Below, in pieces: positions 34,919 through 44,293 of a stretch of 64,000 bases of DNA. Position 1 is the stretch's first letter. Each line of letters opens with the position of its first letter. Under the pieces are notes generated by a model that worked only from the letters and a program-made list of their open reading frames with translations, did no database searches and was not told the origin of the DNA. The stretch is from Microbacteriaceae bacterium (GTDB lineage: Bacteria; Actinomycetota; Actinomycetes; Actinomycetales; Microbacteriaceae): the NCBI GenBank assembly GCA_025464975.1, contig JAODMT010000017.1:143830-207829 (forward strand). The letters are read 5' to 3'. Both the position numbers and the translations under genes were made by a program.

Positions 34919-37915
34919 TCAGTAGTTCTGCGCGATGTATTCGTAAGCGCGGTCGAACAGCTCGCCCTTAATCGGGAGGTTGAACTTCTTTAGCTGCCGG
35001 CGCAGCTCGACACGCACATCTTTCTCGCCTTCAAGCGTTCGCACCCATCCGTCGAAGGCCACCTCACCGACGATGCGGTCAACTGCATGCACGACCTCGG
35101 CGACAGCCACGGACGCACCGACCGGTTTGAACTCGTTAAAGATCTGCGTGAGCGCGCCGAGCCTTGGGTCTGGCAACAGATCGAGTCCGCCGGAGTCGTC
35201 GGCCTTTTCTGCGATCTTGAGGTCGCGGGCGACAGTGAAGATTTCGCGCAGGAACTCGATGGAGTCCTCGGCCTTCGCCAACTGCGCCTGCCGCAGCGCC
35301 TCGAGTCGCCTCGCAAGCGCCTTAAAGACCGGATGGTCATGTTTCGCGAGCCGGTTTTTAATGCGGCCGGCAATGGAGTCGATGATCTCCTCGGCGGTTT
35401 TCGACGTTACCGCGGGTGTATCCGACGGGTCGAGTAGGCCCTCATCCACGAGGCGTTTGACTGTCAGTTCGTCGGCGATCACCACGTCGAAAAGGGGGTT
35501 GCGGACGAGCACGTCTGAGATGTGCTCGTGGACGAGCGCGAGGGTCTTAGCGCCGAGCCGCGCCCAGAGTAGCGCGCTGTCGCTGTCGCTCGGAGTGACT
35601 GCGGCATAGATCTTCGCGACCCAGCGATAATCGGCTTTGCGAGGCTCAAGCCGTGTGTCCGGAGCCAGTGCCTCCCAGATGCCCTCCACGAGAGCGAACT
35701 GGTTGGCGAACCGGTCACGGCTTGCGCCATACGGTACACGTTCAATCGCGGCCTCGAGTGTGGCGAAGTCAACGGAGGCGCGGTCAATGCCGGCAAACCT
35801 GTCGAGCACCGCATCGAGTTCCCACTCGAACTGGTCCAACAGGCCAGTGTCGTCGATCTCAGCGCGGGCTGCGTCGGGGTCACCTGGCTTCATCGCCCGT
35901 GCGAAGCCGTCGCCCAAGCCGATGTAATCGACAATGAGTCCGTACTCTTTCGACTGCTCGGTCACCGGGTGCGACCACGGCCGGTTCGTCCGCGTGATCG
36001 TTTGAAAAAGCGTGTGAAGCTTCAGCGGCTTGTCGAGGTAAAGCACGCCCTCGATTGGTGCATTGAAGCCAGTGCCAAGCTTCGACGTCACGATGAGAAA
36101 TTTCAGCGGATCAGTGATCGCCCGGAACCGATTCAGTAGTGCCTGCTCCTGCGCCTCGTTCAACTCGTGGGGCGCGAATGCGGGTTCATCCTTGGAAGCG
36201 ACGCTCATGACAACGACGGCTTGGTCGCCGCCTCGGGCTGCCAACAGCTCGCTCAGTACGGCGTGGTAAGCCGTGCACATAGCGCGGTCGTAGACAACGA
36301 CCTGCGCTTTCATCCCGAGCGGGTCGACCTTGGCATAGAAGTGCTCGACGATGTCTTCACAGACGGCACGGATGCGCTCCGGGTTCGCGATGAGGGTTGA
36401 AACCTTGGACAGCTTAGATGCGACAAACTCTTTCTCGACCTCGTCGAGTTGCTCCTGGGCAGCCAGTTCCTCGAACGCCTCATCGAGTTTGGCCTGGTCA
36501 ATGTGGAAGTTCACCATCCGGGCTGAAACCCGCATCGGGACAGTCGTTCCGTCCGCGATCGAACGGTCGGAGTCGTAGGTGTTGAGCGCGTAGCCTGGGT
36601 CACGGTCGTCGCCAAAGAGGGTGAATGTGTTCCGTGTCAGGTCAGCGATGGGTGTGCCGGTGAACGCAAAAAACGACGCGTTAGGCATCGCCGCCCGCAT
36701 CTGCTGCCCGAGGGTGCCCTCTTGCGTGCGGTGCGCCTCGTCGACGAGCACGATGATATTTTCGCGGTCGTTGAGGTGGCCAGCCCCGGCAAACTTATGG
36801 ACGGTCGAAAAAATGATGCCGCGTTCGTCGCTTCGGAGCAGCTGGCGCAGATGCTCGGCCGACGTCGCTTCGGTGAGCCTCGGCATCCCCGCAGCATGGA
36901 ACTGGTCGAACGTCTGCCGCACCAGTTGGACGCGGTCGGCGATCGCGATGATCGTCGGGTTCTTTAACCGGCTATCGCGAATGAGCTTCGCTGCGGCGTA
37001 GCTCATAGCGAGAGTCTTGCCCGAGCCTTGGGTTTGAAAGATTAGGCCGCGCCGGGCGCCTGGCTCGTTTGCACGGCGCGCTATCGCCTCAACCGCTTCG
37101 TATTGGAAGTACCGCGGAAGGATCTTCGCAAGTCTCGGCACCCCGTTCACCAAGGCGTTTTCGTAGAGCACGAAGTCACGGATCAAGGTGATTACAGTTG
37201 CCGGCGACAGTAGCGACTCGACGGAGAGCTTCACTCGCTCCCATCCATCGAGAGTCGCGGGTGTCTCAGTTGAACCCCAGCGTTCCCACCGGTCGAGAGG
37301 CGCGCCCACCGCCGCGTACCGGAATTCCTTGCCCTCCGTTGCGAAGTTCAGGAGGTTCGGCACGAAGAACGGCGCGCGATCCACCTCGTAATGACCATGG
37401 ATTTCCTGGGCCCCTAGGACCCAAGTCTTCTTGTCGTCGAACGGGGTCTTGGTCTCGCCTACGACCACCGGGAAACCGTTGACCCACAAGACGATGTCGA
37501 ACCGGGCGTTGTCGCCCGGCGTACCGTAAACGACCTCCTGAGAGACCAGAAATTCATTATTGTCCGGATTGGCGAAGTCGATCAGGGTAACCGGGACGTC
37601 ACGCACCGGATCAGCCAGTTGAACGGTCTTACGGCCGCGCAGCCACGCGAGAAAGGCCTGGTTGGCGCGCACTAGCCCGAGGTCACCGCCGTCGATCACG
37701 GTCATGCGCAGTTGACGCAGTACCTCGTCGACCCGGTCGGGCCTGCCAGCAAGTCCCGGGTTCAGTCGCTCGATCGCGGATCGTGCACTGCCTTCGATGA
37801 TGACGGAGGTGTTAATTCGCGCGAGCTGGTTGGCCGGGACGCGAGTCCACCCACCAGCGACAAGGAGATCGACTATTGGTTGCTGGACGACTGTTGTCTC
37901 GCTGAACCCGGTCAT
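34919..37915 (-). CDS. hsdR: Type I restriction enzyme R subunit
   Basis: This 998-residue protein has the full HsdR layout. The N-terminal PD-(D/E)XK nuclease reads FDIVLWVNGFPVVVGETKTP, in which D, E and K are the catalytic set. Two RecA-like helicase domains follow, with QGSGKTLAM (Walker A), VDEAHRT (DEAH) and TRTNRPW (late motif), then a C-terminal helical region. It translocates DNA with ATP and cuts unmodified DNA in complex with HsdM and HsdS. Its ATG overlaps the hsdS stop (ATGA). The length is usual and no broken motif is seen. Confidence 0.95.
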   Translation of the reverse strand: MTGFSETTVVQQPIVDLLVAGGWTRVPANQLARINTSVIIEGSARSAIERLNPGLAGRPDRVDEVLRQLRMTVIDGGDLGLVRANQAFLAWLRGRKTVQLADPVRDVPVTLIDFANPDNNEFLVSQEVVYGTPGDNARFDIVLWVNGFPVVVGETKTPFDDKKTWVLGAQEIHGHYEVDRAPFFVPNLLNFATEGKEFRYAAVGAPLDRWERWGSTETPATLDGWERVKLSVESLLSPATVITLIRDFVLYENALVNGVPRLAKILPRYFQYEAVEAIARRANEPGARRGLIFQTQGSGKTLAMSYAAAKLIRDSRLKNPTIIAIADRVQLVRQTFDQFHAAGMPRLTEATSAEHLRQLLRSDERGIIFSTVHKFAGAGHLNDRENIIVLVDEAHRTQEGTLGQQMRAAMPNASFFAFTGTPIADLTRNTFTLFGDDRDPGYALNTYDSDRSIADGTTVPMRVSARMVNFHIDQAKLDEAFEELAAQEQLDEVEKEFVASKLSKVSTLIANPERIRAVCEDIVEHFYAKVDPLGMKAQVVVYDRAMCTAYHAVLSELLAARGGDQAVVVMSVASKDEPAFAPHELNEAQEQALLNRFRAITDPLKFLIVTSKLGTGFNAPIEGVLYLDKPLKLHTLFQTITRTNRPWSHPVTEQSKEYGLIVDYIGLGDGFARAMKPGDPDAARAEIDDTGLLDQFEWELDAVLDRFAGIDRASVDFATLEAAIERVPYGASRDRFANQFALVEGIWEALAPDTRLEPRKADYRWVAKIYAAVTPSDSDSALLWARLGAKTLALVHEHISDVLVRNPLFDVVIADELTVKRLVDEGLLDPSDTPAVTSKTAEEIIDSIAGRIKNRLAKHDHPVFKALARRLEALRQAQLAKAEDSIEFLREIFTVARDLKIAEKADDSGGLDLLPDPRLGALTQIFNEFKPVGASVAVAEVVHAVDRIVGEVAFDGWVRTLEGEKDVRVELRRQLKKFNLPIKGELFDRAYEYIAQNY

Positions 37916-39099
37916 GCTGCGCTCGATGAGCTTGGGAACATGAGGAAACGGTCATACTGGGCGGGAACCTCGTGCGCACCTAAGAGAAGCGAGGAAAGCA
38001 GTTCGGCCCGAAGGGCACTGTATGACTCAAGCAGGTCGCCTGCGGCGCTAGTTGCTGTCGCGAAAACTGTGCATCGCTCGACCAGCTCAATTTGATCAGT
38101 CATCTGGACTATCGGAACAGGCATCCGCCTGAGCTTCTCACCAGTGAAATGCGGGATTCCCGTGGCTTTGGAAATGCGATGTATGTATCCGCTGGCCATC
38201 TGCTCTTCCATCCATAACGCGAAGAAATGGGGACTGAGATGCTCGCCGCACCGCACTCGGTGAAGAGCCTTCTGGTAGTACACGCCAGGTAGCTCGCGGT
38301 CCAAGACCGCCGTACTCCCGACGCCTGCTCCACCCTCGCAGATGAGCACGTCCCCTTCCTTCAGAGAAAATTCGACTCTTTCAGAGGGTGAGAACGGCAT
38401 TAATTTGAGATCTGTGGTGTTGACGCGACCCCATTGAACGTCAGCGTTACGCAGATACGGAGCAGCCTTATCATCCGTCATCGTTGTAGCCGAAAGCATC
38501 TTACCGAGGCGAGTAGTCGCCAGCTCTGAGAGCGGGACGTACCGGGTTGCGTTCAATTCAGCCTCGAAAAACGCGCGACGCACCCGCGTTCGAGCTGTCA
38601 TCGCAGCCACAATGCTGGCGCGCGCTCCGGCGATGGCGACATCAACTGCACCGATCAGATCGACGATGCGACGCTGCTCGGCGAGAGGCGGTAGGGCGAC
38701 GACGACGCTTCCAAGCGCGCGAACCGACAATGAGACGTTCGCGGTCCCCTTCATCTTCGGCACGATGAGTTCATCCTTTCGATGCTGAAGTAGCATCCAA
38801 AGGAAGCGCGTGTCACATTTGGTGGCGTCCTTGACGACGATCGCCGCCATGATATTGGCAACGGCGAATCTGCCCGACGCGTAGTGGACGCGCTTGATTG
38901 ACGCGTGGCCATGCCCAGTCGAGGAGACAAGCGGCACGCACACCGCTTCTCCCTCGATCTGAAACGCCTCTGAAGAGGCCGGCTTGCTGGCAGTGACAAT
39001 CAGGGGATATTGACCCGCCGGTGTCTTCTGCGTCGGCGATGTTCCCTTTATCAGTTCACATAGGTCAGCGAGCGTGGACGACGTCCACCCCTCACGCAT
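37912..39099 (-). CDS. hsdS: Type I restriction-modification specificity subunit
   Basis: A 395-residue protein with two target-recognition domains separated by conserved helices. TRD1 begins at the N-terminus (GWTSSTLADLCELIKG) and ends in LPPLAEQRRIVDLIGAVDVAI, the first spacer coiled coil. TRD2 starts near YVPLSELATTRLGKML and ends before the final helix. It determines the bipartite DNA site recognised by the complex. It overlaps hsdM by 8 bases and hsdR by 4 bases, so the three are one operon. Confidence 0.93.
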   Translation of the reverse strand: MREGWTSSTLADLCELIKGTSPTQKTPAGQYPLIVTASKPASSEAFQIEGEAVCVPLVSSTGHGHASIKRVHYASGRFAVANIMAAIVVKDATKCDTRFLWMLLQHRKDELIVPKMKGTANVSLSVRALGSVVVALPPLAEQRRIVDLIGAVDVAIAGARASIVAAMTARTRVRRAFFEAELNATRYVPLSELATTRLGKMLSATTMTDDKAAPYLRNADVQWGRVNTTDLKLMPFSPSERVEFSLKEGDVLICEGGAGVGSTAVLDRELPGVYYQKALHRVRCGEHLSPHFFALWMEEQMASGYIHRISKATGIPHFTGEKLRRMPVPIVQMTDQIELVERCTVFATATSAAGDLLESYSALRAELLSSLLLGAHEVPAQYDRFLMFPSSSSAA

Positions 39100-40609
39100 C
39101 GAACCCCGCCTCCCGCAACCGGTCGTCGAGTGCTGCTTGCGCGTCGGACAGGCGTTGCTGAGCCTCCCGCATGAGGACTATGGCTTCTTCAACGTTCACT
39201 TCGGCAACGGATTCGGTCTTGAGATAGCGGCCGATGTTGAGGTCGAAACCATTGGCCTTGATCTCGTCGTGGTCAACTAAGCGAAGGTGCAAACCGCCCG
39301 CACCATCGATGTCCTCACCGGCGTGGTAGGCCGAAGAGACGACATCGATGTCTACGTCCCCCATCACGTTCTGGTTCTTGCCCGACTGATAGCGTGCCGA
39401 AGCGTCAATGAAGAGAACTCGGTTGACGCGGGCGGCGGGCTTATGAGCTCGGAACACGAGGATGCAGACCGGGATTGAGGTTGAGTAGAAGAGATTGTTC
39501 GGCAGCCCGATCACAGCCTCGAGCAAGTCTTCGCGCAGCAGTGTCTCGCGAATCCTCGCTTCGCTGTCGCCGCGGAACAGCACCCCGTGCGGCATAACCA
39601 CGCCAACGCGTCCACTATCGGACTTCATGGTCGTGACCATGTGCTGAATCCAAGCGAAATCGGCCTTACCCGCCGGCGGCACCTCACCAATCGCACGGCC
39701 GAAACGGTCGGCAGCCCACGTATCCGCGCCCCAGTTCTTGAGAGAAAATGGAGGATTGGCGATCACGATGTCAAATTTCCGCAGCTCGTCACCGTCGAGC
39801 AGCTTAGGTTCGCGGAATGTGTCCCCTCGGACGATCGTGAAGTCCTCAACCCCGTGAAGATACAAGTTCATCTTGGCGATTGCGCTCGTGGTTAGATTGA
39901 TCTCCTGCCCGTAGAGGCGAAGGGTACGGGAGTCGCCGCCGGCCGCGTCCACCGCGGCGACCGTCTCGACGAGCATGCCTCCGGAACCACAGGCGGGGTC
40001 TGAGACCGACTCCCCCGGCTTCGGGTCCAGCAGCTTCACAATCAAGTGCACGACGTGGCGCGGGGTGAAGAACTCCCCCGCCTTCTTGCCGCTCGCCTCG
40101 GCGAACTCCCGCAGTAAATACTCGTATGCGCTACCGAGCATGTCCCCGTTGACCGAAGACGCGTCGAGGCGAAGCTTGTCGAATGCGCGGAGTAACGCCA
40201 CGAGGGCCGTCTCCGGAAGCCTTTCGGTGTTTGCCCAATTCACGTCTCCGAAGACGCCGTCGAGGGAGCCTGGGTTTGCCTCCTGAATGCTGAGCAGGGT
40301 CGTTGCGAGTTTGTCACCGACGTTCTCGACCGTGTTGTAGACATCGCGCCAGTGGCAGTCCTCAGGGATCTGGAAGACGTGGAAGTCGGTTTCGATCTCA
40401 TCGTCGAGGTCCTCGCCGAACTCAACCAGCGCTCGGGCGTGGTTGAAATCCCAAGTGTCACTAACCCATTTGAAAAACAGAGCCGGAAAAACGTAACTCT
40501 TGAAATCGGCCGGGTCGACAGGACCACGCAGAGCGTTAGCGGCGTCCCAAAGAGCCGATTCCAGCTGACGCTGGGTGACATGAAGCGGTTCAGTTGCGAT
40601 CAAAGTCAT
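39092..40609 (-). CDS. hsdM: Type I restriction-modification methyltransferase subunit
   Basis: This protein has 505 residues from the ATG at 40609 with GGAG upstream; a longer frame to 40660 is possible but lacks a ribosome site. The N-terminal HsdM helical domain (LESALWDAANALRG) is followed by the N6-adenine methyltransferase core with motif I DPACGSGGM and motif IV NPPF. GEFFTPRHVVHLIV is the classic HsdM signature. It methylates adenine at the site chosen by HsdS and protects host DNA. It is the first gene of the hsdMSR operon. Confidence 0.95.
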   Translation of the reverse strand: MTLIATEPLHVTQRQLESALWDAANALRGPVDPADFKSYVFPALFFKWVSDTWDFNHARALVEFGEDLDDEIETDFHVFQIPEDCHWRDVYNTVENVGDKLATTLLSIQEANPGSLDGVFGDVNWANTERLPETALVALLRAFDKLRLDASSVNGDMLGSAYEYLLREFAEASGKKAGEFFTPRHVVHLIVKLLDPKPGESVSDPACGSGGMLVETVAAVDAAGGDSRTLRLYGQEINLTTSAIAKMNLYLHGVEDFTIVRGDTFREPKLLDGDELRKFDIVIANPPFSLKNWGADTWAADRFGRAIGEVPPAGKADFAWIQHMVTTMKSDSGRVGVVMPHGVLFRGDSEARIRETLLREDLLEAVIGLPNNLFYSTSIPVCILVFRAHKPAARVNRVLFIDASARYQSGKNQNVMGDVDIDVVSSAYHAGEDIDGAGGLHLRLVDHDEIKANGFDLNIGRYLKTESVAEVNVEEAIVLMREAQQRLSDAQAALDDRLREAGFDA

Positions 40610-40830
40610 GCCAGTGGTGCTCCGTGTTTCCGCGCGAGAACGAAGGGCGCGCAATTTCATACTCTGGCATGAGCTGGAGACCTTTGTTGAGAATCCCAGC
40701 TAACGAGTCAGGGTGTCGTCACTCTGCGTCGCCGCCCCGCACGCGTTATGTAAGCGTCACTAGGGCAGTGCGACAGCTTTCACGTATATCTCGTACATAG
40801 CTTGACCGTGCGATTCTAAGTTCTCCCGCT

Positions 40831-42243
40831 TTAGTTGCTCGAAAACTTCATGTTGTTGGCGAGAACTCCCGCGGCGCGGTCGAGGGCGCTCCCGTCAGCG
40901 CCGATGCAACCGAGGATCAACATGGTGAGAAGTGCCCGGGTTTCGATGTTCACTCGATCGAGTTGCTTGCCGGTGTCGCCTCGACGCAGGACGTGCGCGC
41001 CGGTATGCGCGAGCTTGTTGCGGACTTCCTTCACATCCTTGACCCAGCCTGCAGAATTCAGTCCAAGCTTTTTAACACGCTCGGGGGTTACGGCTGCGAG
41101 CAGTTCTGTGAGCCTTGTCGAGAGAACGGGGCGGTCCTCTTTGAATTTCTCACGCAGGAATTGCCGGAACTCCTTGGAGTCGTCTCCGGAGTAGCTCTTG
41201 ATCAGTTCCTTCAAACGCGCGTCAAGGTAACCTCCTTCGAAACGCGTGAGCGTTGGGCCGATCTTTTCGTGCATGTTCTCTGCCGCCGCTATCGCCGAAG
41301 CGGTCGACTGCTCGAGAACGCCGCGCGAGCTGTGCTGGTACATAGTTACAACCTGGGGCGCGGGGAACAATTCTTCAACGGCGAGCCACCACGCGGCCAG
41401 TAAGTCGGCAGCATCCATGTCGCGAGTTGTTAAAATCATCTGAAGCCAGGATTGCTTGATGGGGTTGCGTCCGCGAAAACTGTCCGGTCGTATCACGGGG
41501 AGCAGTTGCGCTGGGTCGTCGGTTGCCATCCACTCGCCTAAAACGGGGGCGCCCGCTTGGTAGCAGAAAGTTAGGAGTGATTGTGCGTCCCGCAGGAGTA
41601 GGTCATGAAATCCAGCTGGTGCTGGGGGTTCGCATTGGAAAACAATGCGGACATGCTCTCCCGGGTGATTCATTATTGCGCCAGCGGGGAACCGATCATC
41701 CGTCTCCGCTCGCATCGGGTGTTCAATCCTGACCGTTACTGCGTACTTGGTCTTGAACATGTCGGCGTATGGACCGACCAGAACAGCCGGGCGGTGCTGA
41801 GGCAGGTCAGGGTGGGGCGTACCGCGGAGGATCGGCTGAGGAAACATGCTCCATGTATCAAGACCGTGGAAACCCACCGCCGAGTAGCGAAAGACTGCGC
41901 GATCGTATCCATCGTGGTGGCGGCCGAGGATGGCATAGGTGAAGGTTCGGTGATACCGCACGAAGGTGTCGCCATTAAGCGCGTGCTCGTCAACGAGGTG
42001 ATGCTGCTGAAGATCCCAGAGGGTTACGGCTTGTCCTGTTTCCAGTTTTCCATGTAGGGTCTCAGATCCGCCGAGCTCAAAGACCTCTTGACCGATCGGG
42101 GGCGCCTCGATCGTTAGCGTCGGATTGCGCTTTATTACGCGGAGAACTCCCGGGTAGCGGAGCTCTGGCCGCTCCGGTGGCCACCACTCACCGCGGTGCT
42201 CCGCTGTCGTGTCCCAGTCGGGCAACAGTCTCGGAGTGGTCAT
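40831..42243 (-). CDS. ApeA-like HEPN-domain anti-phage protein
   Basis: This protein has 470 residues from the ATG at 42243. The N-terminal part resembles the ApeA N-terminal domain (ELRYPGVLRVI, ETLHGKLETGQAVTLWDLQ, VFRYSAVGFHGLDTW). The C-terminal helical part carries the HEPN RNase motif R-x4-H (RNKLAH, Arg about 408 and His about 413). ApeA proteins are single-gene abortive anti-phage systems that cleave RNA upon infection. Standing next to a type I RM operon fits a defence island. Assignment to ApeA is by recall of the domain pattern, not by search. Confidence 0.75.
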   Translation of the reverse strand: MTTPRLLPDWDTTAEHRGEWWPPERPELRYPGVLRVIKRNPTLTIEAPPIGQEVFELGGSETLHGKLETGQAVTLWDLQQHHLVDEHALNGDTFVRYHRTFTYAILGRHHDGYDRAVFRYSAVGFHGLDTWSMFPQPILRGTPHPDLPQHRPAVLVGPYADMFKTKYAVTVRIEHPMRAETDDRFPAGAIMNHPGEHVRIVFQCEPPAPAGFHDLLLRDAQSLLTFCYQAGAPVLGEWMATDDPAQLLPVIRPDSFRGRNPIKQSWLQMILTTRDMDAADLLAAWWLAVEELFPAPQVVTMYQHSSRGVLEQSTASAIAAAENMHEKIGPTLTRFEGGYLDARLKELIKSYSGDDSKEFRQFLREKFKEDRPVLSTRLTELLAAVTPERVKKLGLNSAGWVKDVKEVRNKLAHTGAHVLRRGDTGKQLDRVNIETRALLTMLILGCIGADGSALDRAAGVLANNMKFSSN

Positions 42244-42299
42244 ACCCGACAGTTTCGCAGCAGCCACCCGGCTACGCACGAAAATTCAGGACGTCGTCG

Positions 42300-42575
42300 T
42301 TAATGAGCCTTGTAGGTAAACGCCTTCGGCTTGCCAGGGTGCTCGTAGAGATGCCGTTTATAAACAGCCTTCACGATCGCGCGCAAGTCCTGGCTGTAGC
42401 CGACAAGCGCCCGAGCTGATGGCAGATCAGCCCAGAGGACTCCCCTGTACCAAGTTTCGTCACCGAAGCGGAGCCGTCTGATGAGCCCGAAGTAGCCGTA
42501 GTTCGGATCCACCAGCGTCAGTTCATCCGGACCGGTGCGAAACGCGTACTCGATCGGATGCCAATCGGCCACCAT
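42300..42575 (-). CDS. Small conserved-looking hypothetical protein
   Basis: This encodes 91 residues if started at the ATG at 42575, or 90 from the adjacent GTG, which is better spaced from an AGGAG ribosome site. The sequence is mixed and protein-like (WHPIEYAFRTGPDELTLVDPNYGYFGLIRRLRFG, YSQDLRAIVKAVYKRHLYEH), ending in a basic tail. No known domain is recognised. It lies 57 bases before the ApeA-like gene on the same strand and could be co-transcribed with it, but no functional link is shown. Confidence 0.6.
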   Translation of the reverse strand: MVADWHPIEYAFRTGPDELTLVDPNYGYFGLIRRLRFGDETWYRGVLWADLPSARALVGYSQDLRAIVKAVYKRHLYEHPGKPKAFTYKAH

Positions 42576-42691
42576 GCTCCTGTCATGAGAGCAGCCGGCC
42601 TCTGCAAGCTTCAATTCTAAAACGTGGCAACGTCATTCAGCATGTGGACAAAATCCTTCGCCGTGACCCGATCGGGCGTACGTTTCGCCCA

Positions 42692-42808
42692 ATGGACACG
42701 ATCGAGTCCCAAAACTGCCCCACCTGCCTGACCCGAATGGAGGTCGGAGGAACAGCCGAGCACCCATTTTGGATCTGCCCGGTGTGCAAGGTAGCGAGGC
42801 TCGCGTAG
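42692..42808 (+). CDS. Tiny zinc-ribbon protein (38 residues)
   Basis: The frame ATG 42692 to TAG 42808 encodes 38 residues with two CxxC knuckles (CPTC at about residue 9 and CPVC at about residue 29) separated by a short hydrophobic turn (EHPFWI). That is a complete zinc ribbon. No strong ribosome site is seen, so the message may be leaderless. No other coding frame explains the four well-spaced cysteines. Function is unknown; similar tiny ribbons act in protein or nucleic-acid contacts. Confidence 0.6.
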   Translation: MDTIESQNCPTCLTRMEVGGTAEHPFWICPVCKVARLA

Positions 42809-43276
42809 CAATGCGAGGCGTTCGCTTGAGGTAGCGGGCCCCCCTTGGGTCGTGGGCATCCAAGATCAACTCAGTGGGAGGCTCTTGTCCATGTTGAGGA
42901 TTCCCGGACGGAATTCTTCAGAAGCACCGTGATCTCCAATCTGTCCTTCGGCCTCCTAGCAGGAGCAGAGCGGCGATCCCGCGCCGATCGAGAACGAAGA
43001 GCGAATCGAACGGGTGACCGCCACAGAATGGTCACCATTCCACATCCGGAAACTAACCCCGGCCGGGATGTTTCCCAGCGGCGGCGCTGACACACTCGCT
43101 CTCTGCGACGCGAAAGTCGCTTGGGACCGATCATCTGTGGACTTCGCGCAACTGCCGACCGTTGCCGAGAACTAGCAGAACGACGCGTTCGGCCGCATCT
43201 GCCCACGCTGCTTAGCGGCGGTGCAAGAGGTGCAAGAGGTGCAAGAGGTGCAAGAGACGGTAACGGGTCGATCTGC
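42809..43276. other. Intergenic region with a 9-base tandem repeat
   Basis: No gene is supported in these 468 bases. The open frames are rich in Arg and Ser and have no ribosome site. The one clear structure is a run of four GTGCAAGAG units at 43221-43256, about 20 bases from the 3' end of the leftward lipoprotein gene. Confidence 0.4.
43221..43256 (+). repeat. Four tandem copies of a 9-base unit (GTGCAAGAG)
   Basis: Four perfect, uninterrupted copies fill 43221-43256. The run is outside any supported gene. It is a microsatellite-like array that could vary in copy number by slippage. It is not a CRISPR array because there are no spacers. Confidence 0.9.
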
Positions 43277-43822
43277 TTAGGAGTACCCCGAAGGACGTTT
43301 GCAATACAGGTCCTTGAACAGGTACAAGTTCGCGTCCAACTGGATTCGGTTGTCCTCGCTCGGATCCGATCGGTACTCCTTGATCGAGGTGTAGACCGCG
43401 TTTAGAGAGTTGAACCAGAACAACCCGTTCTGCGCTAATTGTTGATCGCTGCGGAGGGCAGGGATGTGATTCTGCAGCGCCGAAAGTTTCCTATCGTCGG
43501 TTGCCGCATCAACTACTGCCGTGCAGTAGGGGTCCTTGCTGGAGAGCGTATACACCGTGTGGATGTCCGCTTTCGTTTGCTTCCAGCTGGTGCTTGCAAC
43601 TATTTCGTCCAGCTGGCGTTTTAGTTGAGCGGCATAGGACTCGCTCGTTGGCGGAACCTCGATCCTTATTGGCTTAGCTACAGCCCCTGCATCGCGAAGG
43701 ACTTGACCTAGAGGAACACCAACTTCTCGGGCGGCCACCTTAGCTGTTCCGCAACCACAGAGCATCAACAAGGACGCAAGCGCACCCACAACCGCTGTAG
43801 TCCGAGTTACCGTGTGTCCCAT
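43277..43822 (-). CDS. Putative lipoprotein
   Basis: A 181-residue protein started at the ATG at 43822 with a GGAGGC ribosome site; a longer open frame is antisense to the next gene. The signal sequence ends in a lipobox-like LCGC (Cys +1). The mature part is mixed alpha/beta with a central helix (AAQLKRQLDEIVAST) and an ALRSDQQLAQNG stretch, without a known domain. The tail ends with KDLYCKRPSGYS. It would be anchored outside the membrane. Function is unknown. Confidence 0.65.
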   Translation of the reverse strand: MGHTVTRTTAVVGALASLLMLCGCGTAKVAAREVGVPLGQVLRDAGAVAKPIRIEVPPTSESYAAQLKRQLDEIVASTSWKQTKADIHTVYTLSSKDPYCTAVVDAATDDRKLSALQNHIPALRSDQQLAQNGLFWFNSLNAVYTSIKEYRSDPSEDNRIQLDANLYLFKDLYCKRPSGYS

Positions 43823-44293
43823 GGTTGCCTCGCCTCCGCAAAAGCGCCCTGCCTCCTGCTGCATATGGTCCCCGCCGGTTCCCCAATATGCAAGGGCGGC
43901 TCGGTATTCGGATGCGCGAGTGCCCGCCCCGAAGGCAGCACCGAAGCCGAAGGTGGATCCCACCATCGCAGCGTGCAACGAGTTCGTCACCACCTTCCAG
44001 ACGCGCACCAAAGCCAACACGGATCGGGACGCGAACACGATCACGATTGATGCATGGCGCGCGATCGTGGACGATGCGGGGGGGGTTCCGACTATGCAGG
44101 TGTCTCCGCGAAAGCCAAGGGTGACGTGAAGGATCGCATCGGTAGCCTGGTGGATGTGATCGACGGGAACCCCGATGGTATTCGTGGGTTCCTATTCACC
44201 GGCCCTGCCGCTGATGAGTATGAAGCAAAGTTGAAGCGGGTTGGACAGGCTTGCTCTGTGGCCGGCGTGGATGTGGCGTTCTCATCCAACTGA
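43812..44293 (+). pseudogene. Frameshifted exported-protein gene (break at a run of eight G)
   Basis: Two plus-strand frames join into one plausible protein. The first holds KPKVDPTIAACNEFVTTF and AWRAIVDDAG. After a run of eight G (about 44078-44085) the coding sense continues in another frame with SDYAGVSAKAKGDVKDRI and LKRVGQACSVAGVDVAFS up to 44293. The N-terminus has no clean signal peptide and overlaps the divergent lipoprotein gene, so it may be truncated too. It may be a pseudogene, a sequencing error, or phase variation at the G tract. Confidence 0.5.

Noticed and set aside
43221..43256. Considered as a CRISPR remnant
   Set aside because: Units are 9 bases, directly tandem with no spacers, and there are no cas genes in the window.
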